From contig JABFGK010000002.1 in NCBI GenBank assembly GCA_013112555.1, forward strand, positions 248,001 to 312,000: a stretch of 64,000 nucleotides of DNA, written 5' to 3'. Position numbers and translations under genes: made by a program. Below the pieces are notes generated by a model, which was not told the origin of the DNA, did not search any database, and saw nothing but the letters and a program-made list of their open reading frames with translations. Below are positions 38,701 through 46,547 of this stretch, one piece after another (within the stretch, counting starts at the first letter, position 1; each line of letters begins with the position of its first letter). Source of the DNA: Planctomycetota bacterium. Its GTDB lineage: Bacteria > Planctomycetota > Phycisphaerae > Phycisphaerales > UBA5793.

Positions 38701-40336
38701 CGCCACGCATTTGATTGTTGTCATGGTCTCCCATGACAATCTGACCACTGCCATCGACTACCGTGTCAGCGCCGGTGAGATAGATGCGGGTATACGAGCC
38801 GGTTGAATTCGTCGAGATGGTGCCCTCATTCGTGATGAGGTTGGTGACGTTGAGCGTGCCGTCGTTCTGCACATCAAGATTACCTGCAATGATGACATCC
38901 TCGATCCGAGCGCTCGCACCAATAGTCACCGTGACCAGCCCGGACCCTGAAGTCATCAGCGTCCCGTCAACAATGTGGGTGCTATTGCGCAACTGGACAG
39001 TCGAGCCATCCAAAGCCTGGATGAGACCGCCGGTGTTGGTCAGTGGCGTCGCATAGATATCGAGAATCCCGCCGTTGCTGGCCTGCATGACTCCCATGTT
39101 GTAGTTGGGATTGGCACCGAAATCGCCACTGAGATCGATTCCCATCGTCACGCCCGGCTGATCGGCATCGATCGTCGCCTCGTTGGTCAGCAACATCTTG
39201 TTGGCACCGATGTCTCCGCCGCCATGGATCAGGTGGCCGCCGGTGTGAACCAGACGGTGGGTCGCAACACTGGCCTGGAGCCGGTTGGCACTCGAATCGG
39301 CCAGCCGCACTTCACCGGGCCCGGTCAGCGTGACCAACGGCTGATCAACATACAGGTACGTATATGAGCCGCCCGAATCGAGGGTGATGAGACTCTGATT
39401 GTCAATGGTGCCACGGATGACCAGGGAGGCGCTGTTGAGTGCGGCAAGATGCCCGCTATTGGTCACGTCCTGTATGTAGGCTGTGTGGGAAGACCGCACC
39501 TGCACAGCACCGGTACCGGCTGACGAGACGGTCCCGCCGGTGATGGATGTACTCCCACCCAGATCAACATATGACCCGTCGAGTGCCTGAATCAGGCCGC
39601 CGGTGTTGTTGAGCGCCGTTCTATACAGCCACAGCGTGCCCCCGGCATCAGCCTGCATCGTTCCGGTATTGAAGTTCTCGAAATCCGTGTGAAGATCGAC
39701 GGTGAGATCGGTCGGCTGGTCAGCCTGGATAAGGCCGGCGTTGGTGAGGGTCAGTTGGTTGCTCCCGAGTCGCCCCCCGCCTCGGAACGTGTGGCCGGCA
39801 TTGTTGACCAGACGCAGCGGGGACGCGGAACCCCGAATCTCATTGGTCGAGCGATTGTCGAGAAAACAAGTACCCGAACCGCTGAAGGTGGTATCGCCGG
39901 TCCCGTCCAGGTAGAAGCGCGTGTAACTGCCCGTCGACTCGAGGGAAATGGTCCCATTGTTCAAGACGGTCGCATCGTACAAATGGAAGTCATAGCCATT
40001 TGAAACATGGAGCAGGTCGCCCGCATCGACAGTCAGTTGCCCGACTGTGTAGTTGCCGTTGAGGATCACTGACGCTGCATTCGCGCCATTGGCATCAATG
40101 ATGGCGTGATATGAGCTTCCGTCCGGAACCACACCCGTGTCCCAGTTCCCGGCAATCGACCAGCCACTGTCATACGGCCCGATCCAGGTTGTGTCTTGCG
40201 CCTGCACTGCTGTGGCAACGCAAAGAGCGACCAACATGGACCCGAGTGTGCACGCCCGGACTCCCAGCGGGCTCGCGATCTGATGGATGTCAGTCCGGCT
40301 TTCCCATCTTCCCGATCTTCTCTCTCTCGTTCCCAT
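35708..40336 (-). CDS. Giant secreted repetitive beta-helix-like protein
   Basis: A 1542-residue protein. The ATG at 40336 has GGAGG seven bases before it; the frame open to 40537 is not needed. The signal peptide core is LGSMLVALCVATAVQA. It starts with a GNWDTGVVPDG motif common in surface proteins, then has about five units of roughly 190 residues. Each contains SxGSYTYLY or SxGSYTRxY, HTIHGGGxIGAN, LTNEGxIDAD, VDLHGDFGANPNxNTG and LTNTGGLIQALDGSTV. A second GSWFEPTNWRMNAIPDA-like module and shorter repeats complete it. This is the pattern of a long parallel beta-helix adhesin. No autotransporter barrel, PEP-CTERM, dockerin or LPXTG is visible, so its export and anchoring route is unclear. 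Confidence 0.85.
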   Translation of the reverse strand: MGTRERRSGRWESRTDIHQIASPLGVRACTLGSMLVALCVATAVQAQDTTWIGPYDSGWSIAGNWDTGVVPDGSSYHAIIDANGANAASVILNGNYTVGQLTVDAGDLLHVSNGYDFHLYDATVLNNGTISLESTGSYTRFYLDGTGDTTFSGSGTCFLDNRSTNEIRGSASPLRLVNNAGHTFRGGGRLGSNQLTLTNAGLIQADQPTDLTVDLHTDFENFNTGTMQADAGGTLWLYRTALNNTGGLIQALDGSYVDLGGSTSITGGTVSSAGTGAVQVRSSHTAYIQDVTNSGHLAALNSASLVIRGTIDNQSLITLDSGGSYTYLYVDQPLVTLTGPGEVRLADSSANRLQASVATHRLVHTGGHLIHGGGDIGANKMLLTNEATIDADQPGVTMGIDLSGDFGANPNYNMGVMQASNGGILDIYATPLTNTGGLIQALDGSTVQLRNSTHIVDGTLMTSGSGLVTVTIGASARIEDVIIAGNLDVQNDGTLNVTNLITNEGTISTNSTGSYTRIYLTGADTVVDGSGQIVMGDHDNNQMRGDVSNRRLSNGMNHTIRGGGGLGANFLVLTNEGLIAADSPGVTMKIDLNGNLSDTLNTNTGIMQATNGGTLQLHATPLTNTNGLIEAQDGSTVLLTGSASIVDGTIDSSGTGSVIVGASQSAWIDNVQNTSSATVENSASLYARNSLVNDGSISITSGGSYTYLYTDVDNMILSGTGDVALGASSLNVVRGTSVTQRVTNTGSHTIHGGGQIGSNILLLTNESLIDANLSGITMEVDLHGDFGANPNINTGTMQASNGGTLKIRSTPLTNTGGLIQALAGSTVTLSGSADIRGGVLATVDDGTFQVPGSQTPSLTDLTLNGTYTVNNGASTYALGTIVNNGTMTIDSTGSYTYLYANSDIVTLDGSGEVVLPGVSSRIQSNGTTRDLVNGASHTIRGRGNIGANNMGLTNLGSIVADTGETLTIDVNTLDFDNQGLLHSTAGSTVAISSGTFQTSGTVIVDEGAALTRNGPYPQSAGETRVNGSLSITSGSADLTGGMLSGHGSIAADVTADTAIIEPSESGNTAGSLDVSGNVTLTNCTVNIEIGGNLADEYDQMIATGTMSIGGTLDVQCISGFVPNYGDSFTVMTGSGLSGTFDTYSLGSTGNPLTKFVVSYTADSVIVGVDYKDGVYIGPFGGSWFEPTNWRMNAIPDAATEVYIPTLVLVDDLGAEAVLVYVADSGELYVGGATPGSLTTPSVDVQGNGILSLADNALVDALSVTLRSGSTLTMLSAGAELLVQSMHREAGAVIEWHAGTITVNGGTYTQADPDLSVGGSSGLAVLNLINGAQATVTGNLTIGQLAGESGLVIVDGSSTDLIVEGILLVGVAGDGSLEVANGAMVSAYSDMMINGLVTTTGAGMLSGSVESAGAIHPGGSGSAGNLTITADYQQDAAGSLNIELGGTVPNTEHDVLDVLSLATLSGTLNVSLINGFEPRQGDRFDIVTSAALPTGTFTVENLPPMARPHLVWRVIYHNGGVTLVVTKGKVFQGGTPTFVPAGL
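37440..40000 (-). repeat. Tandem 570-bp coding repeats
   Basis: The DNA encoding the SGSYTYLY-type motif recurs near 37655, 38215, 38785, 39357 and 39925, so the period is 560-572 bases (about 190 codons). The copies have diverged at DNA level, but the amino-acid pattern is clear. They lie inside the giant secreted protein gene. Confidence 0.8.
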
Positions 40337-40594
40337 TGTTACACCTCCACATAGGACTGAACCCGCCACGGTTAAGCAATCCTGCGAAACGCATACATAT
40401 ACCAGTTCCCGAAGTGGTCTGCAAGTGCCAAAGCCGAAAAGAGTTACAAGACAGTTGCAACGAGAGATCGGAAGGGGCATTCGGATAAAATGAGTGACGG
40501 AAGCGGCATTTGAAGTTGAGCATGAAAGACTGCTCATCCCTGGGGCTGGATCCAGTGTTATATGATGACAGTTGGTATGCGAATGCGGAAATAG

Positions 40595-40625
40595 AAAAGC
40601 CGGGACGACTCAGAGTCGTCCCGGC
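40595..40625 (-). terminator. Rho-independent terminator of the pseudopilin gene
   Basis: GCCGGGACGACTC (40599-40611) pairs with GAGTCGTCCCGGC (40613-40625). On the minus strand the stem is followed by TTTTCTATTTCC. It lies 62 bases after the stop at 40688 and separates that gene from the giant protein gene. The rest of 40337-40687 holds no gene. Confidence 0.85.
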
Positions 40626-40687
40626 TCGCATAGGGCACTGTGAACACAGTCTCTCATGTGGAGTACCGTGTCAGTCGCAATGTGGGC

Positions 40688-41593
40688 TCAACCGGCGTCC
40701 CAATACTGAGGTGCGCTACGATCGCAGTCTTCATCACCATCTGCGTTGGTCTCACCAAATACACAGAGGAAGATGTCAGAGCCGCCGCAATCCTGGCCGG
40801 AGCCCATATCCTGCTCAACAAAGAGGTTGTCCGGGAGATCCTTGTCGAGGTCTGAACTTCGATAGGTCACACCGGAGGGTGCGAATGCCAGCGCGGCCCC
40901 ATCCTCGCCGGTGGTCAGGCCGGGGGTCTCATTGAGGCTCTTGACGTGACCGTCGTTGTAGCCAATGTTGCCTTGCCAGGTGGTGCGGGAGCCGTGCGTC
41001 AGGTAGGACGGGTCGGTCTTGTCCGACATGCCATCCTGCGGGCCACGGTCAGAGACAACGGCAAATGTGGAATTGAGGCTGTCCTGCCATTCCTTGCTGA
41101 GCCGTGATCCCCACATGCCGGCGTTCGCGTACGAGACATGAGATTCTTCGCCGATCTCGCACTTGAAGTTCCAGTCCCATTGGTCCCACTCATCGAGTTG
41201 CGAGTCTGATCCGCCGTAGTCGTAATCCTCAACCAAGGACACGGAACCATTGGCCTCACTCGGGTCGATGCACAACTCGGGCGAGTACATGTTGTTGAAG
41301 ATCATCATCGAGTGGATGTTGGCCGTCGAGTCACCCGGGTCGTCGGCCTGGTCGGCCGTCGTCTTGCTGATCTTGACCGGGCGTGGGAACAGGTTGTTGT
41401 AGTCCTGCGACCACAGAATCCATGCCTGGTGGACCTGCTTGACCTGGGTGGCACACTTCATCATTTTCGCGTTCGCACGTGCGCGACCGAGAGCGGGCAG
41501 CAGAATACCGATGAGCAAGGCGATGATGGCAATGACCACCAGCAGCTCGATCAGCGTAAACCCATGCCGCCCCTTTCCGTTACGATTCATCAT
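40688..41593 (-). CDS. Type II secretion/type IV pilin-like pseudopilin (planctomycete type)
   Basis: A 301-residue protein with a prepilin leader: basic [11 protein letters not shown], then [20 protein letters not shown] with Phe+1 and Glu+5, cut by a prepilin peptidase and methylated. After the helix comes a large globular head with cysteines and a C-terminal [10 protein letters not shown] stretch, resembling the H-X9-DG element of planctomycete-type pseudopilins. Such proteins occur in many copies per genome; the partner machinery is not in this window. AAGGA eight bases before the ATG at 41593 supports the start, and a perfect terminator follows. Confidence 0.88.
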   Translation of the reverse strand: MMNRNGKGRHGFTLIELLVVIAIIALLIGILLPALGRARANAKMMKCATQVKQVHQAWILWSQDYNNLFPRPVKISKTTADQADDPGDSTANIHSMMIFNNMYSPELCIDPSEANGSVSLVEDYDYGGSDSQLDEWDQWDWNFKCEIGEESHVSYANAGMWGSRLSKEWQDSLNSTFAVVSDRGPQDGMSDKTDPSYLTHGSRTTWQGNIGYNDGHVKSLNETPGLTTGEDGAALAFAPSGVTYRSSDLDKDLPDNLFVEQDMGSGQDCGGSDIFLCVFGETNADGDEDCDRSAPQYWDAG

Positions 41594-42232
41594 GGCTTCG
41601 TCCTTTCATGTAGTAAATAAGTGAATAAAGCCATTTAGTGGCCATCGTCTTGTGCCGGACCCTCCGGGACAAACCGACAGACCGTGAGTCTCAAACAAAC
41701 TGTGCGGGAAGTGTCATGCGCGCAGCCGGCACGAGGGGGGCTCGAACTGGCGCTACGTAAGACGGTTCAGCGTGGCATGACATTTGGAGAAGAGGTATCA
41801 CGGATGGGCTGTGCCACATACTCTGGATGCTGCACCCAGAGAGGCGTTGGCATGCTGTGCACATCGTGAACTGAGATCGCCCGGAATCGTGCGTGTAATG
41901 ATGGCAGTTGCAGGAGTTTGTATAACCCGCTGGGCAGAATAATGAATCTATGACACGTGAATGACTGCACCATCACACAGATACGCCCGGACACTCCATC
42001 GCGTCAGGCACCTGTTGGCTGAACCCGCCTGCACACACTCCTTTCGCTTCACCGCACATGGCTATTCGCATCCCGACTCCGCAGCCGGACCGAGAATAAC
42101 GCATTTATCTCTTCGCACAGCGTACCTGACAGGTTGCCTCTGTCAAGCCTTTATCTGGGAGTGACACCAAATACGAGAATCGACTCGTATTTGCAAATCA
42201 ATGGCATTACGGTGCTTCGGGAGCCTCGTCCC
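41594..42232. other. Intergenic region upstream of the pseudopilin gene
   Basis: 639 bases without a supported gene. It should contain the pseudopilin promoter and the 3' end of the sulfotransferase transcript. A perfect hairpin at 42168-42193 is described separately. GC is somewhat lower than in the genes, and no frame has a plausible product. Confidence 0.4.
42168..42193 (-). terminator. Hairpin at the sulfotransferase 3' end
   Basis: CAAATACGAG (42168-42177) pairs perfectly with CTCGTATTTG (42184-42193) around a six-base loop. No U-tract follows on the minus strand (GTGTCACTCC), so intrinsic termination is uncertain. It may be an RNA-end stabiliser or a protein-binding palindrome. Confidence 0.45.
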
Positions 42233-43084
42233 TCACGACCACGCATAGCCGAGTCTGGCCATCGTGTCCCCTGCCTGCTCACGAATCAGTGCTAAATCGC
42301 CCTCCGACATCACATCTTTCCACTTCGGGGTCGTCATCTTCATTCGCAGATTGTCGATCGAGGAAGAGAGTTGGCGGCCCAGCAATCTCCGAAGTTTGTT
42401 TTCAACAATACTGCGAGGCTTCGGGTACACACGGATCGGCCGGGCATTGCGTGTCATCCCGAGTGCCGCGCCGAGATCGGCGATGGTCTTCTCGTAGTTG
42501 CTTCGCATGTCCTCGAATTTGACGACTTCCACGACCTCAGGGCGGTCCAGCCACCCATTGACGTGTGCAGCCCATGCAGCAGCCGGCGGGCCATAGCCGT
42601 CCAGATCCGTCTTGAGAAAGGTGGAAATCTCGGTCGGGGAGTCCGGGTACTTCATCGGCCGAAGGGCCATGTACGAAACGAGCACCGGCCTGACATCACG
42701 GACGACGTACACGATGTCCGACGCTGCCAGGATTCCCTGCGCAAACGCCCTGTTGTCCGGGCCGACCCGGTCGGCCTGCACCGAACCGTGCGTCTTGACA
42801 ATGACCCGTTTCCGGCAGCGCTCAAACAGCTGGGTCATCCGCTCGGGCGGGATGTAAAACTGATGATCCGGTTCGAGACGATCCAGGTTGATGTACAGAT
42901 CGTGCACCGGCTGATTGAAGCGCTGCTTCTGATAGGTCTCGCAAAAGAAGTGTCGCAGGCCGTCGATCGTCAGATGGGTTCCCGATCGCGGGTGGGAAGC
43001 GACGATAATCGGCTTCGCAGAAAACCGGATCGCCTGCTCGGTACTGCCGGTTTGTTCGGTGCCGGATTGCGTAGTCATTGGCAT
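42233..43084 (-). CDS. Sulfotransferase domain protein
   Basis: A 283-residue protein with both PAPS-binding elements of the family. The 5'-phosphosulfate loop is VASHPRSGTHLTIDGLRHF near residue 30. The 3'-phosphate region is VYVVRDVRPVLVSYMA near residue 130. A conserved downstream stretch reads VVKFEDMRSNYEKTIADLG. It would transfer sulfate from PAPS to a hydroxyl or amine of a carbohydrate or small molecule. It begins seven bases after the MmgE/PrpD gene, so they are co-transcribed. The start may be 43084 or 43078. Confidence 0.85.
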   Translation of the reverse strand: MPMTTQSGTEQTGSTEQAIRFSAKPIIVASHPRSGTHLTIDGLRHFFCETYQKQRFNQPVHDLYINLDRLEPDHQFYIPPERMTQLFERCRKRVIVKTHGSVQADRVGPDNRAFAQGILAASDIVYVVRDVRPVLVSYMALRPMKYPDSPTEISTFLKTDLDGYGPPAAAWAAHVNGWLDRPEVVEVVKFEDMRSNYEKTIADLGAALGMTRNARPIRVYPKPRSIVENKLRRLLGRQLSSSIDNLRMKMTTPKWKDVMSEGDLALIREQAGDTMARLGYAWS

Positions 43085-43091
43085 CCTGGTT

Positions 43092-44510
43092 TCAACCGGT
43101 CATCAAGGGAAACAGGTCATCCAGCCGGTCATGCTGCTCAAGAGCCATGATCCAGGCCCGCAGATCTGAACATGTCTGCTCGCCGACGACCTCGCGGCCC
43201 AGCGCGTTGAACTTGACGGCAATCTCGTCCTCAGTCATTGGGTCGCGCGGATCGCCCTTGGGCACGTCAACCCGCTTGTCAAACGCCCGCCCATCCTTGA
43301 GCGTCACGGTCACGCGACTCGGCTGGAACTTGGGGAAGAGCGATTCGAACTCCTCATTCGGCACGACCTTGACCATGTCCATAATCGGCAGCAGTGCCGG
43401 ATCGTCGATCCGCTCCTGCTTGAACTGGAGGGGGGTGACCATGCCGTCGGCCAGCCCGACTGCCAGTGAGTACGGCAGGCTGTGATCGGCTGTTTCCTTT
43501 GAAGTCGGGCGATACTTGGCCGGATCGCCGAGGATGTCGGCGGCGCGGGCGATGACTTCGACCTTGATCTCAGCCACGTCGGTCGCGCTGATGTCGTTCT
43601 CGGCCACGCACTTCATCATGGCCGTCAGCGGCGCGTGGCTCAGTGCCTCGATCGGGAACGACTTCATGCCGCAATCGATAATTCGATAGTGGTCCCCCGG
43701 GCCGGTGGGCAGATCCTGCGTCAGAAGATCGAGATCGAATGACCCGCCGAACTTGGAAAAACAGTCGGTGAAACTCTCTTTGCCGTCAATGGAATGCTCG
43801 GGTCCGGAGTAGCCGCGACCGGCCAGCAGGGCCGCCTCGACCCCACAGCGGGTGGCCATCGGGTCCACGGTGTTTTTCATGTTGGTCAATCGCCCGGCCG
43901 TGACCGCTCCCAGGCACATGGACGGCGACGTGCTGATCCCGACGGCCTGCTGAATCTGCTCAACCGACAGCCCGAGCATGCGCCCGGCTGCAATCGGGCT
44001 GGCAATGGCCGTGAGGGTGGCATGGTGCCAGCCGTACTCGCGTACCCCCGGGTTCCCGAACTCGGCAAGTCGCATTTCCATCTCGTAGGCAATGGCCGTA
44101 CCGAGGATGAGGTCGCGGCCGGTCAAGTGATTCATCTCGCAGATCGACAACGCAGCCGGGATGAGATCACTCGGGTGTGCCGGGTCGGCCTTCCAGTAGA
44201 TGTCGTTGTAGTCCATCGCCCGGATGCATAACGCGTTGAGCAGGGCAGCCGAGACGGGATCGGTTTTGAATCCCGAGCCGAAGACGGTGCAGATCGGGGC
44301 ACCGCCCATCTGCTTGAAGTGCTCAAGCATGATCTGCACATCGTGCTGCAGCGAGCCGCCCAGGGCGCATCCAAAAGAATCAAAAAGGAAGAGTTTGGCT
44401 GCCTGAACGGCCTGCTCGGACAGCGATTCATACGTCAGGTTCGAGGCCCACTGTGCGAGTTTCCAGGAAATGAAGTCGTCCGAAGCCCTTCGAGTATCGT
44501 GCCCACCCAT
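43092..44510 (-). CDS. MmgE/PrpD family protein (2-methylcitrate dehydratase-like)
   Basis: A 472-residue protein with the MmgE/PrpD all-helical domain at the N-terminus (LFLFDSFGCALGGSLQHDVQ; NALCIRAMDYNDIYW, with the family Asp and nearby DPAHPSDLIPAAL) and the alpha/beta lid later (KSFPIEALSHAPLTAMM; KYRPTSKETADHSLPY). Known members dehydrate 2-methylcitrate or decarboxylate cis-aconitate. No prpB or prpC is nearby and the partner gene is a sulfotransferase, so methylcitrate cycling should not be assumed. The start at 44510 lacks a strong ribosome site. Confidence 0.87.
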   Translation of the reverse strand: MGGHDTRRASDDFISWKLAQWASNLTYESLSEQAVQAAKLFLFDSFGCALGGSLQHDVQIMLEHFKQMGGAPICTVFGSGFKTDPVSAALLNALCIRAMDYNDIYWKADPAHPSDLIPAALSICEMNHLTGRDLILGTAIAYEMEMRLAEFGNPGVREYGWHHATLTAIASPIAAGRMLGLSVEQIQQAVGISTSPSMCLGAVTAGRLTNMKNTVDPMATRCGVEAALLAGRGYSGPEHSIDGKESFTDCFSKFGGSFDLDLLTQDLPTGPGDHYRIIDCGMKSFPIEALSHAPLTAMMKCVAENDISATDVAEIKVEVIARAADILGDPAKYRPTSKETADHSLPYSLAVGLADGMVTPLQFKQERIDDPALLPIMDMVKVVPNEEFESLFPKFQPSRVTVTLKDGRAFDKRVDVPKGDPRDPMTEDEIAVKFNALGREVVGEQTCSDLRAWIMALEQHDRLDDLFPLMTG

Positions 44511-44600
44511 GTCGTCGATTTCCCATTGCGAAGTTTAAGGTGTTGAACGTGATCAGCCGCGAAGGTGCTGCTGATGCCATACAGAAATGGTCCGGCTCAA

Positions 44601-44674
44601 CGCGCCCGGGAGGATTCGAACCCCCAACCCTCGGATCCGAAGTCCGATGCTCTATCCAATTGAGCTACAGGCGC
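44601..44674 (-). tRNA. tRNA-Arg (anticodon UCG)
   Basis: The minus strand folds into a full cloverleaf. The acceptor stem is GCGCCTG with CGGGCGC (one G-U), the D-arm GCTC...GAGC, and the anticodon stem TCGGA/TCCGA with loop CTTCGGA, giving anticodon TCG. The T-arm is GGGGG-TTCGAAT-CCTCC with one mismatch-like G pairing. The discriminator base is G and CCA is not encoded. It stands alone between the MmgE/PrpD gene and the phosphatase pair. Confidence 0.96.
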
Positions 44675-44921
44675 TGGTGATCATGAAGTCGCCCCGGCAG
44701 GCAACGGCCGGCACCGGCAACAGCCCACATAGTAGCCGATCTCGATGGGGAGTCAGTCACAGATATGACCGAACTCGGGTGAGGACCTGCAGGGCAGGTG
44801 TTGGCCCATCGGCACGGCGGCCATAACCTGATTAACCGACGCGTAGGCGGTTGGCTGATCAGGACGGCTGCATCCGAAACACCGGCGGCAGCGGGATCCG
44901 GTCAGGAGTCTGAAGTAAGCG

Positions 44922-46547
44922 GTGTCCTGTATTCGGCAGGCACGACAGCGGGCAGGCAGACAGGGCGGTGGTCCCGTGGCACGGCTTCCAGCCGAATTCC
45001 GATACGAATACCAGTCTGAACTGGACCAATTGTCGCGACGCCGGTTCTACGTCTGGGCCGTCTGTGGTCTCGTCTTCTGGGTGGCTGCCCTGTGCCTGCT
45101 GGCCGGTCGACTCGTGGCAGCCGCATTGAACATCCTGCCGCTGGACATCCTGGCACACCTCGAAACCGGCATGCCGGCACTCAAAGCCGTCCTCAGCGGC
45201 GTCGTCCTGATGGCAGGCCTAGCCTACGCCCGGCGGCGCACGATCGGCCACCAGCAGGTCTTGCAGATCACATTCTGGACCCTGGTCACCGTGGCAGCCA
45301 TCAGCGCGACCGTGGATGTCACCCGACGCTGGTTCGTCGAGACCAATATCGGCTTCCTGGCAATGTGGAGCAGCCACCTGTTTGCCTGTCTCATTCTGCC
45401 GCTGTCGGCTCGCCAGGCAGTTCGACCCGCACTGGCCATGCTGCTGCTCTGGATGGTGGCCAGTGTCATTAACCCCGCCGAAACGGGACTCGTCGCGTTT
45501 CCCTCCGGGGCCCTGATATTCAATGCGCTCACGTTTGTGCCCGGCCTGATTGTCTGTGCCATCCGCACGAGTGCCTTCGGGCGCCAGTTCGAGAAGCGAA
45601 TGCTCGAGCACTCCTATTCGATGTTCTCGCACGAATTGTTTGATGCTCGTCGTATCCACGAAGCACTGTTTCCCGACCCGATTGAGGACGGTTCGTTCCG
45701 CATGGGATTCAAGCAGCGGCCACGGGCCGGGATCGGCGGCGACCTGCTCCATGCCTGCTTACAGCCTGTCGCTGCAAATGATGATGGGCAACCGGCTCGT
45801 GATCGGCTACATCTGGTGGTCCTTGATGTCGGGGGCGATGGGATTGCTGCTGCCTTGACGGTCAACCGCTACTTCGGCGAGATCGAGCGACTCTATGCGG
45901 AGCACCCGGACCTGAACCCGGCTGAGTTTATCAATCGGCTGAACCGATACAGTGCCCTGACCATGGCCCCGATCGGTGTCTATGCAGTGGCCATGTGTAT
46001 CCATCTCGATACCGACGGCACGATGCGCTGGTCCGGGGCCGGCCATGCACCGGCACTCATACGCCGAGCAGACGGCACGGTCGAGGAAGTGCCCTCAACG
46101 ACCTGGCCGCTCGGTGCGTCCAAAGAAGCCGACCCGGAAAACCAAAGCCGATCAACCACGCTGCAGGCCGGAGAAACACTCCTGATGTACACCGACGGGG
46201 CCTGTGACTATCCGGATGCCGATGGATCACGGCTCGGCTACCACGGGCTGCGGAAACTGATCTCACGCGTGCCGATGGGGCAGGCTGCGCTGCGTTGGCC
46301 CGACACTTTTCTCGGCCTGATCGACCAGCACCGCGAAACCTATCCCGAAAACCCACACGAGGACATTCTCATTGTCGCCGTCGAACTCGCCGCTGAGAGA
46401 AGCCTCAAGACGCCGGGCCGGTATGACACGGTAACGGATGGCCTTGCGATCGGCAGCGGTGACGACAGAACACCGGTCACGGTATCCGATACGGAGTCAG
46501 TCGCCGTCGAGCCCCGAACCTCTTTTGAACGCAAGGAAGAACCTTGA
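44922..46547 (+). CDS. Membrane SpoIIE/RsbU-type PP2C phosphatase, first of a pair
   Basis: A 541-residue protein with about six membrane helices in residues 40-220 and a cytoplasmic PPM phosphatase domain from about 240 to 480. Metal-site aspartates are visible in GIGGDLL, VVLDVGGDG, MYTDGACD and EDILIV. The second motif is D-V-G-G-D-G, where relatives have D-x-S/T-G-H-G. It has an extra 50-residue polar tail. It is about 30% similar by eye to the next gene, whose TTG start overlaps its stop. Such enzymes dephosphorylate anti-anti-sigma factors or similar. The start is uncertain: GTG at 44922 or 44976. Confidence 0.85.
   Translation: MSCIRQARQRAGRQGGGPVARLPAEFRYEYQSELDQLSRRRFYVWAVCGLVFWVAALCLLAGRLVAAALNILPLDILAHLETGMPALKAVLSGVVLMAGLAYARRRTIGHQQVLQITFWTLVTVAAISATVDVTRRWFVETNIGFLAMWSSHLFACLILPLSARQAVRPALAMLLLWMVASVINPAETGLVAFPSGALIFNALTFVPGLIVCAIRTSAFGRQFEKRMLEHSYSMFSHELFDARRIHEALFPDPIEDGSFRMGFKQRPRAGIGGDLLHACLQPVAANDDGQPARDRLHLVVLDVGGDGIAAALTVNRYFGEIERLYAEHPDLNPAEFINRLNRYSALTMAPIGVYAVAMCIHLDTDGTMRWSGAGHAPALIRRADGTVEEVPSTTWPLGASKEADPENQSRSTTLQAGETLLMYTDGACDYPDADGSRLGYHGLRKLISRVPMGQAALRWPDTFLGLIDQHRETYPENPHEDILIVAVELAAERSLKTPGRYDTVTDGLAIGSGDDRTPVTVSDTESVAVEPRTSFERKEEP

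Noticed and set aside
37440-40000. CRISPR-like array
   Set aside because: The repeats are 570 bases long, diverged, in frame and protein-coding. No short direct repeats with unique spacers occur anywhere in the window.
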